Virus record (IMG/VR): IMGVR_UViG_3300017773_000140 | Location: 1-23,841 of that record | Source of the DNA: a virus | Reading direction: 5' to 3' (one strand) | DNA: 23,841 nucleotides | Part shown: positions 9,435-17,217 of the stretch, piece after piece | How the letters are laid out: every line of letters starts with the position of its first letter | Numbering within the stretch: the first letter of the stretch is position 1 | The notes under the pieces: generated by a model | What the model saw: only the letters and a program-made list of their open reading frames with translations | What the model was told of the DNA's origin: nothing | Database searches by the model: none | Program-made: the position numbers and the translations under genes

Positions 9435-9842
9435 TTATCTTACCCTACTAAGATCGATTGTAATTGATGAGTCTCTGTTACTATTTATTACACTGAATAT
9501 AATCTCAACAGATATCTCATTTCTATCTACATTGCCCTGTACGACTACATCTTTTACTACAATGCGAGGCTCGTATGTTCTCAATGTTGTTCTTATGTTC
9601 TCTTTGAGTATTAGAATAGTATTAGGCGTAGCGAGTTCAAATAGACTACCTCTTATATCACACCCTATCTCTGGTTGCATTAATCGCTCTCCACGATCTG
9701 TCAACACAAGATTCTTTACACTTTCTTTTACAGCGGCTTCATTAACCTTTCGTGCAAGATCAGATCGACCTGGGATCTTCTCTAAATTTGATCCAAAGTC
9801 TGAAAAGAATTCTCTTGTTTTAGTTCTTGGTGTGATTGCCAT
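9435..9842 (-). CDS. 25: Baseplate wedge protein gp25
   Basis: A 135-residue protein, the usual length for gp25 (T4: 132). It shows the family pattern: an N-terminal helix (MAITPRTKTREFFSDFGSNL), DLARKVNEAAVKESVKNLVL at 28-47, TDRGERLMQPEIGCDIRGSL at 48-67, and the conserved Glu-Pro-Arg (EPR) at 91-93 followed by beta strands. gp25 seeds sheath polymerisation by handing its strand to the first sheath ring and is shared with type VI secretion baseplates. The gene lies directly upstream of gp6. The 39-base gap before it is one of the few real gaps in the leftward block and holds a variant late-promoter box. The ATG is followed by GCAATC and preceded by a weak GGAAC ribosome binding site. Confidence 0.93.
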   Translation of the reverse strand: MAITPRTKTREFFSDFGSNLEKIPGRSDLARKVNEAAVKESVKNLVLTDRGERLMQPEIGCDIRGSLFELATPNTILILKENIRTTLRTYEPRIVVKDVVVQGNVDRNEISVEIIFSVINSNRDSSITIDLSRVR

Positions 9843-9867
9843 TATAGTTCCTATCTATACCGTTATA

Positions 9868-9875
9868 TATTTATG
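9868..9875 (-). promoter_or_regulatory. Variant T4-type late promoter box before gp25
   Basis: CATAAATA on the minus strand, one base from the T4 late consensus TATAAATA, in the 39-base gap between the M15-peptidase gene and gp25. Initiation about six bases downstream would give a short leader before the gp25 start at 9842. The mismatch at the first base makes this tentative. Confidence 0.3.
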
Positions 9876-9881
9876 CGTATA

Positions 9882-12170
9882 TTATGAACGCTTCTTTCTA
9901 AATCCATCTATATCATGCTTCTCTGTAAGCTGTTTTATATCCACAAGTGCTTGTCCACTATATCCAGATACCCATGATCGTCGGGCACTCGTATCAAGAT
10001 GTATATGACTCTTATATACACCAATACCAGTAATACCTGCTCTACTAGCGGCTACGATAGTGTCATCTCTTTGTGCTTCTGTTACCTTAATGTCAACAGC
10101 ATATCCAGTGTTGTGTATTGTATTACCAATAGCACCCATACGCTTTGGATTACCACTCTTCTTTGTTCTACCAGAGATGATCTCATAACTATGCCCTGTC
10201 TGCTTCTGTACTCTTATTACTCGGGCTAATAGCTTATCACTTAGATTCTGAAACTCTTTATTAGATATTACCTTAGAAGAGAAGGTTATCTGTGGTGTTA
10301 AAAAGGTTGCTTCTGGATTACCCTGAAGAGCAAGTATATCTGACATCTCTTCTTGTGTAATACCCTCATTCGTAAGATAGTCTGCTTCTCTATTAGATGG
10401 GGGTGTGGATTGTTGCTTGGCGATAATCTTATCTTTCTTTGCCTTTCTATCTTCATCACTCACTCGTAAAGCACCATACTTAACTGCTTTCTGTGTGTTC
10501 ACAGCATTCTGACTTTTAAGTACAGCACTCTCACTAAACAAACTACCCGCAAATCTCTGCATCTTAATCGCCGGCGCCATGAGTATCATCTGTAGATCAC
10601 GAGCCATTTGACATAATCTAAACATAAGATTCGCAATGTTCTCTGGTGTAAGTCTCTCGAATGAAGAGGCTAACTCAGCAACTAGCTTCTCCATATCTTC
10701 TATCATACCCCTTACAGTAGCACTTTGCATATAGTTCTGTATGTCTTGTAGTATCTTACCTGCCTTCTTCATTACAGCCATTGATGCTTTAGCAACTCCA
10801 TATACAGCACCTAGTACAGCGGCAATAGCGGCTGTGGCTGCCTTTCTAGCGGCATTCACTGCTTCCTCAATAATCTGCTTGAGTATATCTAATAGTGTCT
10901 GTAGTATGCCCTTCTGTTTAATACTCTCGGCTAACTTCTTAACATCTTTCTCTAGTAGATTCTCGACTTGACTTAATAGTGCCTTGCCTGCTTTTACAAC
11001 AGCAAATACTTTAGTTAAGTCTTCTAGTATATCGTTATAAGCACCACATAGCTTACCTGTTAAGTCTTGACCAATATTACTTGCTAGATGAAAGTCTAAG
11101 TCTCCAAGTAAATTAGCTATGATAGTAGGAAAGATAGATACAGTACCACCTAAACCAAGTAGGGCAGCCTTGTCAGATATTGATAATCCGACACTCTGAT
11201 TATATGTTAGACCCGGGGCAGTTGCTCCTAATTGATTCAATGCATTTGGATTCACGCCACTCGTTCCACCAGTAACACCACCAATAGTACCCTGTAGTCC
11301 AGTAGCACCAACTCCAGTACCACCACCACTAGTAGTAGTACTACCTGCTCCACTAAATGCTCCACCATCTCCAGTACCAATACCACCAATAGTACCAACT
11401 CCAGTACCACCAACTCCAGTACCACCAACTCCAGTACCACCAGTACCAATACTAGTGTCAGTCTCTAGATTAATACCAGTTGTATCACCTGACCCTAATC
11501 CGGCACTACCAATAACACCACTTCCACCCCCAGTACCAGTTCCAGTACCAGTTCCATTCGCTCCAGTTCCAGTACCAGTACCACCTGATCCATCAGGGAA
11601 ATCTGACGTAGATAAACCTATATCGCTTTCTTCACTACCAACAGTACCATTAATATTAGTTAAACCTGATCCACTATCGACTTGTAAGTGGCTCTGTACT
11701 GACCCCTTTCCAAGCAATCCATCAATACTATTAGATAGATTTGCTGCCGCATCTGTGTCATCCTGTCCATCTCCACTACCACCAGACCCAGACTTCTTGG
11801 CATCTGCTAAAGTGGTTGAAGTATCGTTATATTCAGTCACTGCTTCAAGCAATTCTTCGGCATTCAGGTTATTATTGCCCACAAAATCAGCAATATCCGT
11901 AACAGAAACACCAGCATTTTCCTCTACACGATCTTTTACACGAGGGTAATCATCAATCACACTGTTCAAAAGTATGTTGTTAAGCCCCTTTGTAAGTGCT
12001 ACAAGCGAGTTTCTATTGCTATTATTAAGACTAGAAGCACTCTCATTAGCGAGTTTTTGAAGGTCTAGTATCGCATCTACGAGTGCCGATGAGTCTTCTT
12101 TAAGCAGTCCACCATCTCCGGCGCCTGCTCCACTTGCTAATGGCGTAGTATTATTACATTCAATACTCAT
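9882..12170 (-). CDS. Virion-associated M15-type peptidoglycan peptidase with Gly-rich linker
   Basis: A 762-residue, four-part protein. Residues 1-190 are polar and partly helical. Residues 194-305 are a Gly/Thr/Val low-complexity linker with tandem GGTGV and GTGTGT units. Residues 355-545 are strongly helical and Ala-rich, with a hydrophobic patch near 440-470. Residues 638-738 form a peptidase M15A-like domain: ISGRTKKSG at 665-673, zinc-site motif HNTGYAVD (H686, D693), then GIGVY at 715-719, HIHLD (H724, D726) and SW at 732-733. Enzymes of this family cut D-Ala-containing peptide bonds in peptidoglycan. The gene lies two bases after gp5-like, which has no lysozyme domain, so this protein probably supplies cell-wall cutting during DNA entry. 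A basic tail (GFRKKRS) ends the protein. The fold and zinc residues are well supported; the virion location is inferred from context. Confidence 0.8.
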   Translation of the reverse strand: MSIECNNTTPLASGAGAGDGGLLKEDSSALVDAILDLQKLANESASSLNNSNRNSLVALTKGLNNILLNSVIDDYPRVKDRVEENAGVSVTDIADFVGNNNLNAEELLEAVTEYNDTSTTLADAKKSGSGGSGDGQDDTDAAANLSNSIDGLLGKGSVQSHLQVDSGSGLTNINGTVGSEESDIGLSTSDFPDGSGGTGTGTGANGTGTGTGTGGGSGVIGSAGLGSGDTTGINLETDTSIGTGGTGVGGTGVGGTGVGTIGGIGTGDGGAFSGAGSTTTSGGGTGVGATGLQGTIGGVTGGTSGVNPNALNQLGATAPGLTYNQSVGLSISDKAALLGLGGTVSIFPTIIANLLGDLDFHLASNIGQDLTGKLCGAYNDILEDLTKVFAVVKAGKALLSQVENLLEKDVKKLAESIKQKGILQTLLDILKQIIEEAVNAARKAATAAIAAVLGAVYGVAKASMAVMKKAGKILQDIQNYMQSATVRGMIEDMEKLVAELASSFERLTPENIANLMFRLCQMARDLQMILMAPAIKMQRFAGSLFSESAVLKSQNAVNTQKAVKYGALRVSDEDRKAKKDKIIAKQQSTPPSNREADYLTNEGITQEEMSDILALQGNPEATFLTPQITFSSKVISNKEFQNLSDKLLARVIRVQKQTGHSYEIISGRTKKSGNPKRMGAIGNTIHNTGYAVDIKVTEAQRDDTIVAASRAGITGIGVYKSHIHLDTSARRSWVSGYSGQALVDIKQLTEKHDIDGFRKKRS
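11256..11591 (-). repeat. Gly-rich low-complexity coding repeat
   Basis: Within the M15-peptidase gene. About 15-base units (CCAACTCCAGTACCA on the plus strand, encoding GGTGV) occur in tandem near 11395-11443. Shorter CCAGTACCAGTT units (GTGT) occur near 11530-11582. The frame is kept throughout, so this is a coding linker of variable-number type rather than a non-coding array. Confidence 0.8.
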
Positions 12171-12172
12171 GT

Positions 12173-13714
12173 TTAGTCGTCTCCAGTTGCCATTGTGCTT
12201 GTTATAAACGTAGCTTGACGTTCTACAACAGGCGGTTTCTGTGCTTTACTTGGTGGTAATGTCCCGGGTGATACTACATTTGCTATCTCTGTAACAGATT
12301 CTTGGGCATCTTTCAAGTCTTTTTGAGCCCCTCTAGCACCCTCTGTATCACTATAATTACCACTAGCTGCCTCTGCGTTACCATCATTTAGGTGTACTTG
12401 AGCGCCTGTGACGTTAGCATTACCACCAGATTTGATGTTTGCTGTAGCACCTGCTACCATATCTGCTCTTCCACCGGCATTAATTGTAGCATGACTTCCA
12501 CTATTAATCGCAAACTTATCGCCTGCATTGAGTGATATATTCGTACCAGAGTCAAGGTGAATGATGTCTGGTGAGTTAATTTCGATGCCTTTATGACCCG
12601 CATCTGCATATGGAAGTAGTTGTTCTGACTCAGCAGGCGTACCTTTTGCTGTCATTTTAGTGTATGTTTCACTGAATATGTTCATTTTATATGAGTCAAC
12701 GTGGAAGTCTCCATGCAATGCTCTTACATAGAAGCCACCTAATGTCTTGTCATCTCCAGTCGCAAACTTCATATTACCCTTTGCGCCCATGTTAATATCA
12801 TCACTTGTAGCTAATACAGACACACCAGAAGCAGACATATTCGTCTTCACCCCCGCATGAAGGTTCATATTAGAGCGAGCAGTGACGTTAAAGTTCTCAC
12901 ACTCGATGTCAAGATCACCATTAATGAACACTTTACCACTACCAGTTTCTACCTTGAGTGACCAATCTTCTTGTACATTATGATGAGAAGAACCTGTAAC
13001 ATAGCTTGACAAGACCCCATCAGTTGTGTTATACTGATCACCAAAGGACTTAACAAATATAGTGCCGTTCGGATCAATCTGAAACACGGAGCCCGAACTG
13101 TGGGACATCAAAATGTAATCACTAGACTCTGCCTCATCACCATCACCCACTACAAGAAAGTTATCGCCATTCTTAGAGGCAAACACTCTATTGTTTAAAT
13201 TATTCTCGGGCATAGCAATAGGTGGTTCATCAAAGGTTTCTTCACTCAATGCCTGTGCTATCTCAGACTCTTGAGATGCTCTCTGTATTAAAGTCTGCCC
13301 TTTATCTAAGTCTTCACCGCCTTGATAACGATGTAATTCTGGCTTACCATAGTTGTGTACTGATTCTGGTGGTAGATATCCATCTTCACCTGCTTCTCCA
13401 GATAACCCTGGTACGTTAAGATGCATACCTGGCAGTCTACCAATGATCATAGGCTGTTGTGCTTCTCTACCATCAATAAAGAAACCAAATACCCAGTCAC
13501 CCACATTTGGTATGACTACTGATACACCATAAGTGCCATCTAGTACAGTTGCCCATGGTAAATCGCTTGTAGGCACACTGTCTTCGATATCATTACTCAC
13601 ACGAGGAGGGTGTATACCAAAGGCACGAACACGAACTCGCCCAGCATTCGTTCGGTCATGGTTATCTTCCACAACTCCAACGAAATGCAACATATTACTA
13701 AAGCCACCTGACAT
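12173..13714 (-). CDS. 5: gp5-like central spike / baseplate hub protein without lysozyme domain
   Basis: A 513-residue protein. Residues 8-96 form a gp5/VgrG-type OB fold: FVGVVEDNHDRTNAGRVRVR at 11-30, then GVSVVIPNVGDWVFGFFIDG at 63-82, and QQPMIIGRLPG at 86-96. After a linker, residues about 160-440 show short alternating beta repeats (SGSVFQID, GKVFINGDLDIE, INLNAG-like stretches, NIKSGGNANVTGAQVHLNDG) typical of the triple-stranded beta-helix spike. In T4 gp5 a lysozyme domain sits between these parts; none is present here, and there is no Glu-x8-Asp-x5-Thr type site in the linker. The C-terminal 60 residues are polar and probably disordered. The start codon overlaps the stop of a 28-residue ORF (TAATG), with GAGG eight bases upstream. 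The protein pairs with the gp27-like hub encoded just upstream. Confidence 0.85.
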   Translation of the reverse strand: MSGGFSNMLHFVGVVEDNHDRTNAGRVRVRAFGIHPPRVSNDIEDSVPTSDLPWATVLDGTYGVSVVIPNVGDWVFGFFIDGREAQQPMIIGRLPGMHLNVPGLSGEAGEDGYLPPESVHNYGKPELHRYQGGEDLDKGQTLIQRASQESEIAQALSEETFDEPPIAMPENNLNNRVFASKNGDNFLVVGDGDEAESSDYILMSHSSGSVFQIDPNGTIFVKSFGDQYNTTDGVLSSYVTGSSHHNVQEDWSLKVETGSGKVFINGDLDIECENFNVTARSNMNLHAGVKTNMSASGVSVLATSDDINMGAKGNMKFATGDDKTLGGFYVRALHGDFHVDSYKMNIFSETYTKMTAKGTPAESEQLLPYADAGHKGIEINSPDIIHLDSGTNISLNAGDKFAINSGSHATINAGGRADMVAGATANIKSGGNANVTGAQVHLNDGNAEAASGNYSDTEGARGAQKDLKDAQESVTEIANVVSPGTLPPSKAQKPPVVERQATFITSTMATGDD

Positions 13715-13800
13715 TACTTATCCTCTAGATACAAATAGATTGTATAACTTATTGATACTATTAACAAAATTCCCATAAGGTCGTTCCAAACCAAATTCAT
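13714..13800 (-). CDS. 28-residue predicted membrane peptide between hub and spike genes
   Basis: This tiny ORF exactly fills the gap between the gp27-like and gp5-like genes. Its ATG overlaps the hub stop (TAATG at 13802-13798) and its stop overlaps the gp5 start (TAATG at 13716-13712). The product starts MNLVWNDLMG, continues with a hydrophobic run (ILLIVSISYTIYLYL) and ends EDK: one short membrane segment with a charged end. The gp5 ribosome binding site (GAGG) lies inside its last codons, so its translation could couple the two genes. No family is recognised. It may be a real membrane peptide or only a translational bridge. The exact fit at both ends argues for real translation. Confidence 0.6.
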   Translation of the reverse strand: MNLVWNDLMGILLIVSISYTIYLYLEDK

Positions 13801-15155
13801 TACGTTAGTCCGCCCTTTGTAATCTTAATCTGTTGCTTATACACATCTCCACTAAACTCATTCATAACATTCAGTACGATGTATCTTCCAGACCTTTGCT
13901 GATCAATCTCTCTTGATCCTTTCGTAGTATGACTAAACTTATATAGTTCAAGATTAATCACCATGCCCGGATACAACTTAATACGCCCATTAATCTCAAT
14001 GTCAAGGGCATTCACATCAAAATGATAACTCACAATAGGCTTTGCTGTATAGTTCTCATAGAAGTGTTGATAAGGCTTCTTCATATCAGACTGCCCCATC
14101 GACTGCCCAATCTGTGGAAAGTCTGTAAGCAAATACTCCTCAGGCGCTGTGTTAAATGCCATGTACTTGTCAAGGAAGTTCTGCCTATGCGTTAGCTTAA
14201 CAGGCGATGGAAACTCTTTCTCTCCGACCTCAGTAGTGTAATCATACTGGCGTTCTATACGAGTCCTTGTCGTTGGGTCAAGTTCTGTTACGATGCGCCG
14301 ATAGGTCCCCTCTTTCATATCACGAAACGTATCGACCTTAGTGCCGTAACTGAAGTCGTTAACACTCTGTTGTGCTATCATTTGACCCGTTCCTGTGTTG
14401 TCTTCCACCGTGTTGTAGATAAAATAAAGGCGGTTCTTTTCTTCCTCGTCTAAGGCGTCAAAATCGCCATATTTTTCTACTAGGTACTCAGGTGTACAAA
14501 AGAAATACTTCTCTCTTGTCTCAAAGAATCTATATAATGCTGTTTTATTTCTTTCACTGTATGCCCTTCTAGATAAAAACTGCATTGCGGCATCTGCTCT
14601 CATGTTTGGTATGACTAGAGTCTGTTCTCCATCTGTTTCTTCTATGTCTATAGGCTTATTATTAGCCGGGTCTTCGCATTGCATGAAGGTATCATAGATA
14701 TCTTGTGCTATATCACTTATCTTTGTCTTATTATATGACTTTCTTATTGATCTTTGATCGCCTTGTAGCTTTGCAACTGAACAGAATCTTATTGTATACT
14801 TCATCATTCTATCATTAGTTGATGATGCGGGACCGATATCTTCGATGGCATATAGAAAAAATCTTTCCGTGGCGCTTTCACCAAAGAAGTCTTCGTAAGT
14901 AATCTCTATTTCTTCTTCCCCAATAAGAGGAACGTCTTCGAGCATATTGTCTGATTCTAAAACAACTGCGTATCCTGATATAAATGGATTGTCAATTGAC
15001 TCTGTGATACCCCAATTAACGATTGCCTTTGATAGTTCTACATATTCAGGCAGTGAATTATTCTCGCTATCCGAATTAATGTTCTCTTCTAATAGAGGTC
15101 TTACCTTAAAGTTTTTAAGAGTAAAGAATCCTGCCTGTGATGCTTGTCTAGTCAT
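13800..15155 (-). CDS. 27: Baseplate hub protein, gp27-like
   Basis: A 451-residue protein (T4 gp27: 391). The N-terminal 130 residues match the tail-hub pattern of T4-like phages: ELSKAIVNWGITESIDNPFI near 40-59, GYAVVLESDNMLEDVPLIGE at 61-80, EEIEITYEDFFGE, then MMKYTIRFCSVAKLQGDQRS near 118-137. A helical segment (YNKTKISDIAQDIYDTFM) and a beta-barrel half with a late-region ITKGG end follow. gp27 forms the trimeric hub that carries the gp5 spike and connects to the tail tube. The gene overlaps the end of gp53 by 8 bases and is followed by the small peptide and gp5-like genes, which supports the hub call. The C-terminal half is more divergent, so details of its fold are inferred. Confidence 0.78.
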   Translation of the reverse strand: MTRQASQAGFFTLKNFKVRPLLEENINSDSENNSLPEYVELSKAIVNWGITESIDNPFISGYAVVLESDNMLEDVPLIGEEEIEITYEDFFGESATERFFLYAIEDIGPASSTNDRMMKYTIRFCSVAKLQGDQRSIRKSYNKTKISDIAQDIYDTFMQCEDPANNKPIDIEETDGEQTLVIPNMRADAAMQFLSRRAYSERNKTALYRFFETREKYFFCTPEYLVEKYGDFDALDEEEKNRLYFIYNTVEDNTGTGQMIAQQSVNDFSYGTKVDTFRDMKEGTYRRIVTELDPTTRTRIERQYDYTTEVGEKEFPSPVKLTHRQNFLDKYMAFNTAPEEYLLTDFPQIGQSMGQSDMKKPYQHFYENYTAKPIVSYHFDVNALDIEINGRIKLYPGMVINLELYKFSHTTKGSREIDQQRSGRYIVLNVMNEFSGDVYKQQIKITKGGLT

Positions 15156-15909
15156 CTTTTAATATAGTCTCGAATTGTTTTAATAGTTTTGGTACAAGAC
15201 CTTTGTTGACTAATTCTATTTCTCTTTTGGCTTCGTTGGTGTCCCATTCATAATCATACACACGAACAGCAACAAATTCACGAGCCGGGTTAGTAATTGA
15301 TGTACCAACCACCTCGCCAGTATCAGCAAAGAATATATTTTCTCCATTAACTGCGGCAGTGAATGTATTACCAACAGTAGAGTTTGTTCCACCAGTTAAT
15401 AATAACCAGTTACTGTCTGATATTGTACCACGATTATTAATGGTGTATGTCTGACCTTTTATGATTTTATCAGCAGTAATAGTATGGCTATTACCAAGAG
15501 CAACAAATGATGCACGATTTAGGAATGTCTCGCTGTCATACTGACTCTTATAATGAACAATATTAGCAGAGATTGTTCTATCCATTGACCAATCCATAAC
15601 TTGTTGTCCTACATATCCAGACTGTTCGGCATACTGAGCAATAATATATTTGTGTAGATTCTCTTGAGACTTAGGCCATTCAGTATATGGATCAACAATA
15701 TCATTTGCCATGAGTACTAACCAAGCAAGAGATGGGTCGTCATAGTAATAATATGCTACATCTTCAGGTCTTTCCCCTTCTTTAACTGTGTATGACATAT
15801 AATCTAATACACCGTCTTGTATAATATCTCCAAGTCTTGCTCGTCTGGTAATATCTAGGGCTTCAACACCATTGATATTGACTGTTGGATAGTTTTTAAA
15901 ATAACTCAT
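15148..15909 (-). CDS. 53: Baseplate wedge protein gp53 with an inserted module
   Basis: A 253-residue protein (T4 gp53: 196). The first 125 residues carry the gp53 hallmark: YTVKEGERPEDVAYYYYDDP at 40-59, SLAWLVLMANDIVDPYTEWP at 60-79, a LysM-like arrangement in which the wedge core recognises gp6/gp25. The expected C-terminal part resumes at VAVRVYDYEWDTNEAKREIE (213-232) and ends with a helix (LVPKLLKQFETIL). Between them lies an insertion whose core (149-190) is a Gly/Trp module (KGQTYTINNRGTISDSNW ... GNTFTA) also present in gp7-like and gp8. The start overlaps the stop of the tube-cap gene by four bases (ATGA). The call is firm; the insertion is the unusual part. Confidence 0.9.
   Translation of the reverse strand: MSYFKNYPTVNINGVEALDITRRARLGDIIQDGVLDYMSYTVKEGERPEDVAYYYYDDPSLAWLVLMANDIVDPYTEWPKSQENLHKYIIAQYAEQSGYVGQQVMDWSMDRTISANIVHYKSQYDSETFLNRASFVALGNSHTITADKIIKGQTYTINNRGTISDSNWLLLTGGTNSTVGNTFTAAVNGENIFFADTGEVVGTSITNPAREFVAVRVYDYEWDTNEAKREIELVNKGLVPKLLKQFETILKDD
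15340..15465 (-). repeat. Gly/Trp module inserted in gp53
   Basis: Residues 149-190 of gp53: KGQTYTINNRGTISDSNW, then LLLTGGTNST and VGNTFTAAVNG. It interrupts the gp53 core between NIVHYKSQYDSE and VAVRVYDYE and shares its pattern with copies in the gp7-like and gp8 proteins. Confidence 0.62.
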
Positions 15910-17153
15910 ATTCTTGACCCCGCCATTCCAACTGGTAGTGGTGCAAACGCAACAGTATCATCACCAGGTATTCCCCCTGCGGCTATCATGTCATTAGTAA
16001 TTCCATCGTTATTTAATACTGATCTAGGTACAACAGACTCTGTGATTGTTCCATCTGGCAATGTTTTCGCTACAATTATTTCATCATTTGATTGTAGATT
16101 ACTAAAATCTTCTTCTGCTGAGTAAGAAGGCTCTTGTGCTTGCTGTATTGATGAGAGAGATTCGTTACTAATGTCACCAAATAATCTTTCATCGACAGCT
16201 TCTGCTGATAAATCACCGGCTTCGTTGTCAGCCGATGTATGAATATATGCTTCATTAAGTGTCATTGTAATACGAACTGCACTTGGCTTACCACCTTTTT
16301 GTATTGCTAATCCATTAGGGCTGTAGTCAATATTTAATTGTGAGATCATTGATGTCTTGAATTTAAAGAAATAATTCTGATCTAATCCCTGAAAGAATAT
16401 ATTTACCATTGCAGGGTATCTTAGAAGACCTTTATTAATTGCAGTGATCTCAGTTTCTGCTCCACCAATTGCACTATCTGTTTTTGGTAGTACCATTCTC
16501 TGTAATGTACGAATAATTGCTTTTAAATCACGAGACTCTTGTTCTGTCTCTGGTGATAATAACCATTCAAGTGAGTGTACTTTGAGATCAACACCCTTAA
16601 ATACAAGAGTGGCAAATGGATTTACTGCTGTACCACGACCTGCTCCTACTGCGTTAGCAATATCTGGGGCAATCTTTGCGGCACCAATTGCTGTTAAAAA
16701 GCCTGCGGCATCACCAACTTTACCTGCACCTGACTTCAATGCTGATAAATCACCAGTAACAGCATCACCAAGCGCACTACCAAAACCTCTAATACCACCT
16801 GTAACAGCACTTGCAATATCCGCCGCCGCACCACCAATGCTAGTATTACCAGATGCTACACCTGCGGCACCAGTAGCAATTACACCAATTTCATCACCTT
16901 GAACATTAATTTTAAATGAGTCTTGAATCTGCTTTGGAAGTGGTAATAATACTTCTGCTACTGGTGTCTCGACTGCACCTTTCGCACCCCCATAGGTATA
17001 CTCAAAGAATCGCATAAGAGTAGCATGGGCACCAAGATTTGATGGAAATTGTAAAATTTCTGTCGATTGTCCTCTCTCTTTTCGTCTGAGTGCGATATGC
17101 TGTTCAGGACTTGTTTTAAGTAAGTTGTCACCTGTACCCAAAAATTTAGCCAT
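15906..17153 (-). CDS. Tail tube cap / tube initiator protein (gp48- or gp54-like)
   Basis: A 415-residue protein. The N-terminal part has the tube-cap pattern: ILQFPSNLGAHATLMRFFEY at 33-52, then VLLPLPKQIQDSF at 68-80. A 90-residue Ala/Gly-rich insertion (about 92-175) follows. The tube-like core then resumes with NPFATLVFKGVDLKVHSLEW at 178-197, LLSPETEQESRDLKAIIRTL at 198-217, QRMVLP, and a strand region ending in VRITMTLNEAYIHT. The NP...F...F/W...P...E...II order is shared by gp48 and gp54, which sit on the hub and start tail-tube growth; I cannot decide between the two. It is the first gene of the leftward block, behind a perfect late-promoter box, with AAGGT as ribosome binding site. 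Its stop overlaps the gp53 start. The C-terminal 100 residues are acidic and less ordered. Confidence 0.8.
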   Translation of the reverse strand: MAKFLGTGDNLLKTSPEQHIALRRKERGQSTEILQFPSNLGAHATLMRFFEYTYGGAKGAVETPVAEVLLPLPKQIQDSFKINVQGDEIGVIATGAAGVASGNTSIGGAAADIASAVTGGIRGFGSALGDAVTGDLSALKSGAGKVGDAAGFLTAIGAAKIAPDIANAVGAGRGTAVNPFATLVFKGVDLKVHSLEWLLSPETEQESRDLKAIIRTLQRMVLPKTDSAIGGAETEITAINKGLLRYPAMVNIFFQGLDQNYFFKFKTSMISQLNIDYSPNGLAIQKGGKPSAVRITMTLNEAYIHTSADNEAGDLSAEAVDERLFGDISNESLSSIQQAQEPSYSAEEDFSNLQSNDEIIVAKTLPDGTITESVVPRSVLNNDGITNDMIAAGGIPGDDTVAFAPLPVGMAGSRI

Positions 17154-17166
17154 TTTTCTACCTTTA

Positions 17167-17174
17167 TATAAATA
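17167..17174 (+). promoter_or_regulatory. T4-type late promoter for the rightward block
   Basis: Perfect TATAAATA on the plus strand in the 64-base divergent gap. In T4 this box, read by RNA polymerase with the late sigma factor gp55, spans about -13 to -6, which would place initiation near 17180 and give a leader of about 38 bases before gp4. Confidence 0.7.
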
Positions 17175-17196
17175 AAATAAGTTAGTCTATGACAAT

Positions 17197-17204
17197 TATT
17201 TATA
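17197..17204 (-). promoter_or_regulatory. T4-type late promoter for the leftward block
   Basis: Perfect TATAAATA on the minus strand (TATTTATA as written), 22 bases from the plus-strand box and facing the other way. Initiation would fall near 17191, so the two transcripts would share about 12 bases at their 5' ends. It would drive the whole baseplate block starting with the tube-cap gene. Confidence 0.7.
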
Positions 17205-17217
17205 TGAGTTCTATAAG

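Noticed and set aside
9409-10008. 199-residue plus-strand ORF
   Set aside because: It lies antisense to gp25 and the end of the M15-peptidase gene, both clearly coding, and its product has no recognisable family pattern.
11256-11591. Short tandem repeats that could suggest a CRISPR or iteron array
   Set aside because: Units are 12 to 15 bases with no unique spacers, keep a single reading frame and encode a Gly-rich linker.
11455-11949. 164-residue Pro/Val-rich plus-strand ORF
   Set aside because: It is the reverse reading of the Gly/Thr-rich linker region of the M15-peptidase gene; its repeats come from that composition.
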